Positions 63,912-64,000 of a DNA stretch of 64,000 nt are shown here, piece after piece. How positions within the stretch are numbered: the stretch's first letter is position 1; every line of letters starts with the position of its first letter. A program made the translations under genes and the position numbers. Source of the DNA: Vreelandella malpeensis (GTDB lineage Bacteria > Pseudomonadota > Gammaproteobacteria > Pseudomonadales > Halomonadaceae); NCBI RefSeq assembly GCF_020622355.1, contig NZ_WHVL01000003.1, positions 310,001-374,000 on the forward strand, written 5' to 3'. The notes under the pieces are model-generated. The model ran no database searches. It was not told where the DNA came from and saw only the letters and a program-made list of their open reading frames with translations.

Positions 63912-63970
63912 TGACATAGCGGTGACAATCACACCATGGCCGGGTGACATTTTTATGACAAACGTTACAT
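63912..63970 (-). promoter_or_regulatory. Tandem Pho boxes upstream of phoB
   Basis: On the plus strand, TGACATTTTTATGACA (63945-63960) and TGACATAGCGGTGACA (63912-63927) each contain two TGACA/TGTCA-type units 11 bases apart when read toward phoB. A further unit, GTTACAT, follows at 63964-63970. This is the layout of PhoB-binding direct repeats, indicating autoregulation. Confidence 0.78.
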
Positions 63971-64000
63971 TAGCTCGCCACCGGCCAATAGCTCAAGGCG

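Overview
The window is GC-rich DNA from a gammaproteobacterium, most likely a member of the Halomonadaceae (Halomonas-like). The evidence is the hemC-hemD-hemX-hemY order, a Pseudomonas-type glycine betaine catabolism cluster joined to a BCCT betaine transporter (typical of halophiles), and hexR, uvrD, pst-phoU and phoBR genes of gammaproteobacterial type. I saw no rRNA or tRNA gene, insertion sequence, prophage or CRISPR array. Starts were chosen from ribosome binding sites and family length.

Layout. 1-4.1 kb: end of hemC, then hemD, hemX, hemY (tetrapyrrole synthesis). 4.1-5.4 kb: a small exported protein with an internal repeat, and mscL with a C-terminal zinc-ribbon-like tail. 5.7-31.7 kb: a betaine-to-pyruvate island: regulator gbdR; a dipeptidase-like protein and a conserved protein of unknown function; dgcA, dgcB and a dedicated ETF pair (dimethylglycine demethylation); a DMT-family permease; a BCCT transporter; gbcA/gbcB (betaine demethylation); fdhA, glyA, soxBDAG (sarcosine oxidase), purU and sdaB. 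Betaine is imported, stripped of three methyl groups to glycine, converted to serine by GlyA and deaminated to pyruvate by SdaB. FdhA and PurU handle the released one-carbon units.

31.9-47.2 kb: a second catabolic region. After a small sugar-kinase-like gene come pcaD, pcaF, catJ and catI (lower beta-ketoadipate pathway). Next are a cyclase-family hydrolase, a 3-hydroxyacyl-CoA dehydrogenase, an AtoE-type transporter, a YciI-like protein, a muconolactone-isomerase-like protein, an SDR, a CaiB-type CoA-transferase, a TctABC transporter, a PcaR-type IclR regulator and aroQ. Three perfect GTTCG-N5-CGAAC palindromes lie upstream of catI, tctC and the regulator gene, which suggests one regulon. 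No ring-cleavage gene is present, so the true substrate is unknown. This is the best candidate here for an undescribed pathway.

47.3-54.5 kb: DUF72 protein, NSS-family transporter, small protein, hexR, uvrD (with a LexA-box-like site) and an orphan Tat-exported TRAP binding protein. 54.6-64 kb: acyl-CoA thioesterase, pstS-pstC-pstA-pstB-phoU, a CysZ-like protein, a small acidic exported protein, and phoB-phoR with Pho-box repeats at the right edge. A 15-codon leader frame is translationally coupled to pstC.
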